A model generated the notes under the pieces. It saw only the letters and a list, made by a program, of their open reading frames with translations. It had not been told where the DNA came from and searched no databases. Positions 6,413 through 6,762 of a stretch of DNA of 6,762 bases are shown piece by piece. The translations under genes were made by a program, and so were the position numbers. The stretch lies in NCBI GenBank assembly GCA_029983595.1, contig JASBZD010000070.1, positions 1-6,762 of the forward strand, in the 5' to 3' direction. This stretch comes from Peptoniphilaceae bacterium (GTDB taxonomy: Bacteria; Bacillota; Clostridia; Tissierellales; Peptoniphilaceae). The first letter of the stretch is position 1. Each line of letters opens with the position of its first letter.

Positions 6413-6762
6413 CTACTTCACTCTTCTTGCTGCTACTAAAAATCTTCCGTCGTCTGTATGGTATGCGCAGGTAGATAGTATTAATATCTGCTCATTATAT
6501 GATGGATTTACTTCTGTGTTATATATTGAGTTTTCAATTAGCCAATTTTTTATCTCATTATATTCTTCTTCTGTGAGTTTTCCTGAATAGTTATAAAATG
6601 CTGGTCCATCTTCTATTGGGACTTTGGTTTTTAGTACTGAGAATATCTCATATTCACGCTCTTCAGTTATGGTGGTTAAGTTAAATCGTGGATTTTTTCT
6701 ATAGAATTCTTCATCTTTATAGTAGTCTAGATTACTAAACATTGTGCCATTTGACATATTAT
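6413..6762 (-). CDS. srtB: Class B sortase, C-terminal part (cut by the window end)
   Basis: Sortases are membrane-anchored transpeptidases that cut a sorting signal on exported proteins and join them to the cell wall or to each other as pili. The visible 115 or so residues cover the catalytic half. The frame runs off the window at 6762 with N-M-S-N-G-T-M-F, exactly what follows the catalytic histidine in the GHNM motif of class B enzymes, so the ATG at 6757 is internal and not a start. Counting from that methionine, LSTC places the catalytic cysteine at 97 and GRF the active-site arginine at 105. DYYKDEEFYRKNPRF and EYEIFSVLKT are typical of the class. The protein ends RVK-stop. The pilin or surface protein it handles is not in the window. 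The last 13 codons recur as a relic at 37-78. Confidence 0.9.
   Translation of the reverse strand, partial: NMSNGTMFSNLDYYKDEEFYRKNPRFNLTTITEEREYEIFSVLKTKVPIEDGPAFYNYSGKLTEEEYNEIKNWLIENSIYNTEVNPSYNEQILILSTCAYHTDDGRFLVAARRVK
6415..6453. repeat. Direct repeat of the sortase 3' end (partner at 39-77)
   Basis: These 39 bp match plus positions 39-77 in the same orientation with two mismatches (6439/63 and 6451/75). The two copies are 6376 bp apart and bracket the whole transporter operon, its control region and the RNA candidate. The match stops near the stop codon on one side (TAG against TGA) and about 13 codons into the gene on the other. Confidence 0.85.

Overview
The window is AT-rich with A/T-biased codons, AGGAGG-type ribosome binding sites, a lipoprotein signal peptide and a class B sortase. 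It therefore looks like chromosomal DNA of a low-GC Gram-positive anaerobe (Bacillota). A Clostridia/Tissierellia-type organism such as Peptoniphilus, Anaerococcus or Finegoldia is plausible, but the genus cannot be fixed from sequence reading alone.

Layout. Every protein gene supported here lies on the minus strand. From 5810 down to 123 runs a compact six-gene operon. In transcription order it encodes a family 5 substrate-binding lipoprotein, two inner-membrane permeases, two ABC ATPases and a metallo-beta-lactamase-fold hydrolase. Neighbouring genes overlap by 4 bp (ATGA) or lie 1-4 bp apart. Together the first five genes form a complete peptide/nickel-type (Opp/Dpp/Nik) importer. The lipoprotein captures the ligand outside, the two permeases form the channel, and the two ATPases power it. 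Both ATPases are short, as in NikD/NikE, and appear to lack the usual C-terminal oligopeptide-type extension. The substrate cannot be read from the sequence. The hydrolase at the operon's end probably acts on imported material or a related metabolite.

Right side. From 5811 to 6412 there is no credible protein gene. The first half (5811-about 6080) is a very AT-rich control region with inverted repeats. The second half (6082-6381) folds into what looks like a structured RNA on the plus strand. It has a 10-bp helix joining its ends and a 17-bp arm, and three of its helices use G-U pairs that work only on the plus strand. The window then enters the 3' part of a class B sortase gene (6413-6762, cut by the window end).

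Left side. Positions 37-78 hold a relic of the last codons of a second sortase gene, nearly identical to the end of the intact one, followed by a strong terminator (1-29). The transporter operon and the RNA candidate are thus bracketed by direct repeats of a sortase 3' end. This arrangement resembles 3'-end integration or the decay of a tandem sortase copy, yet no recombinase lies between the repeats. The most notable items are this bracketing, the RNA candidate, and a G8 tract inside a permease gene that could allow phase variation.
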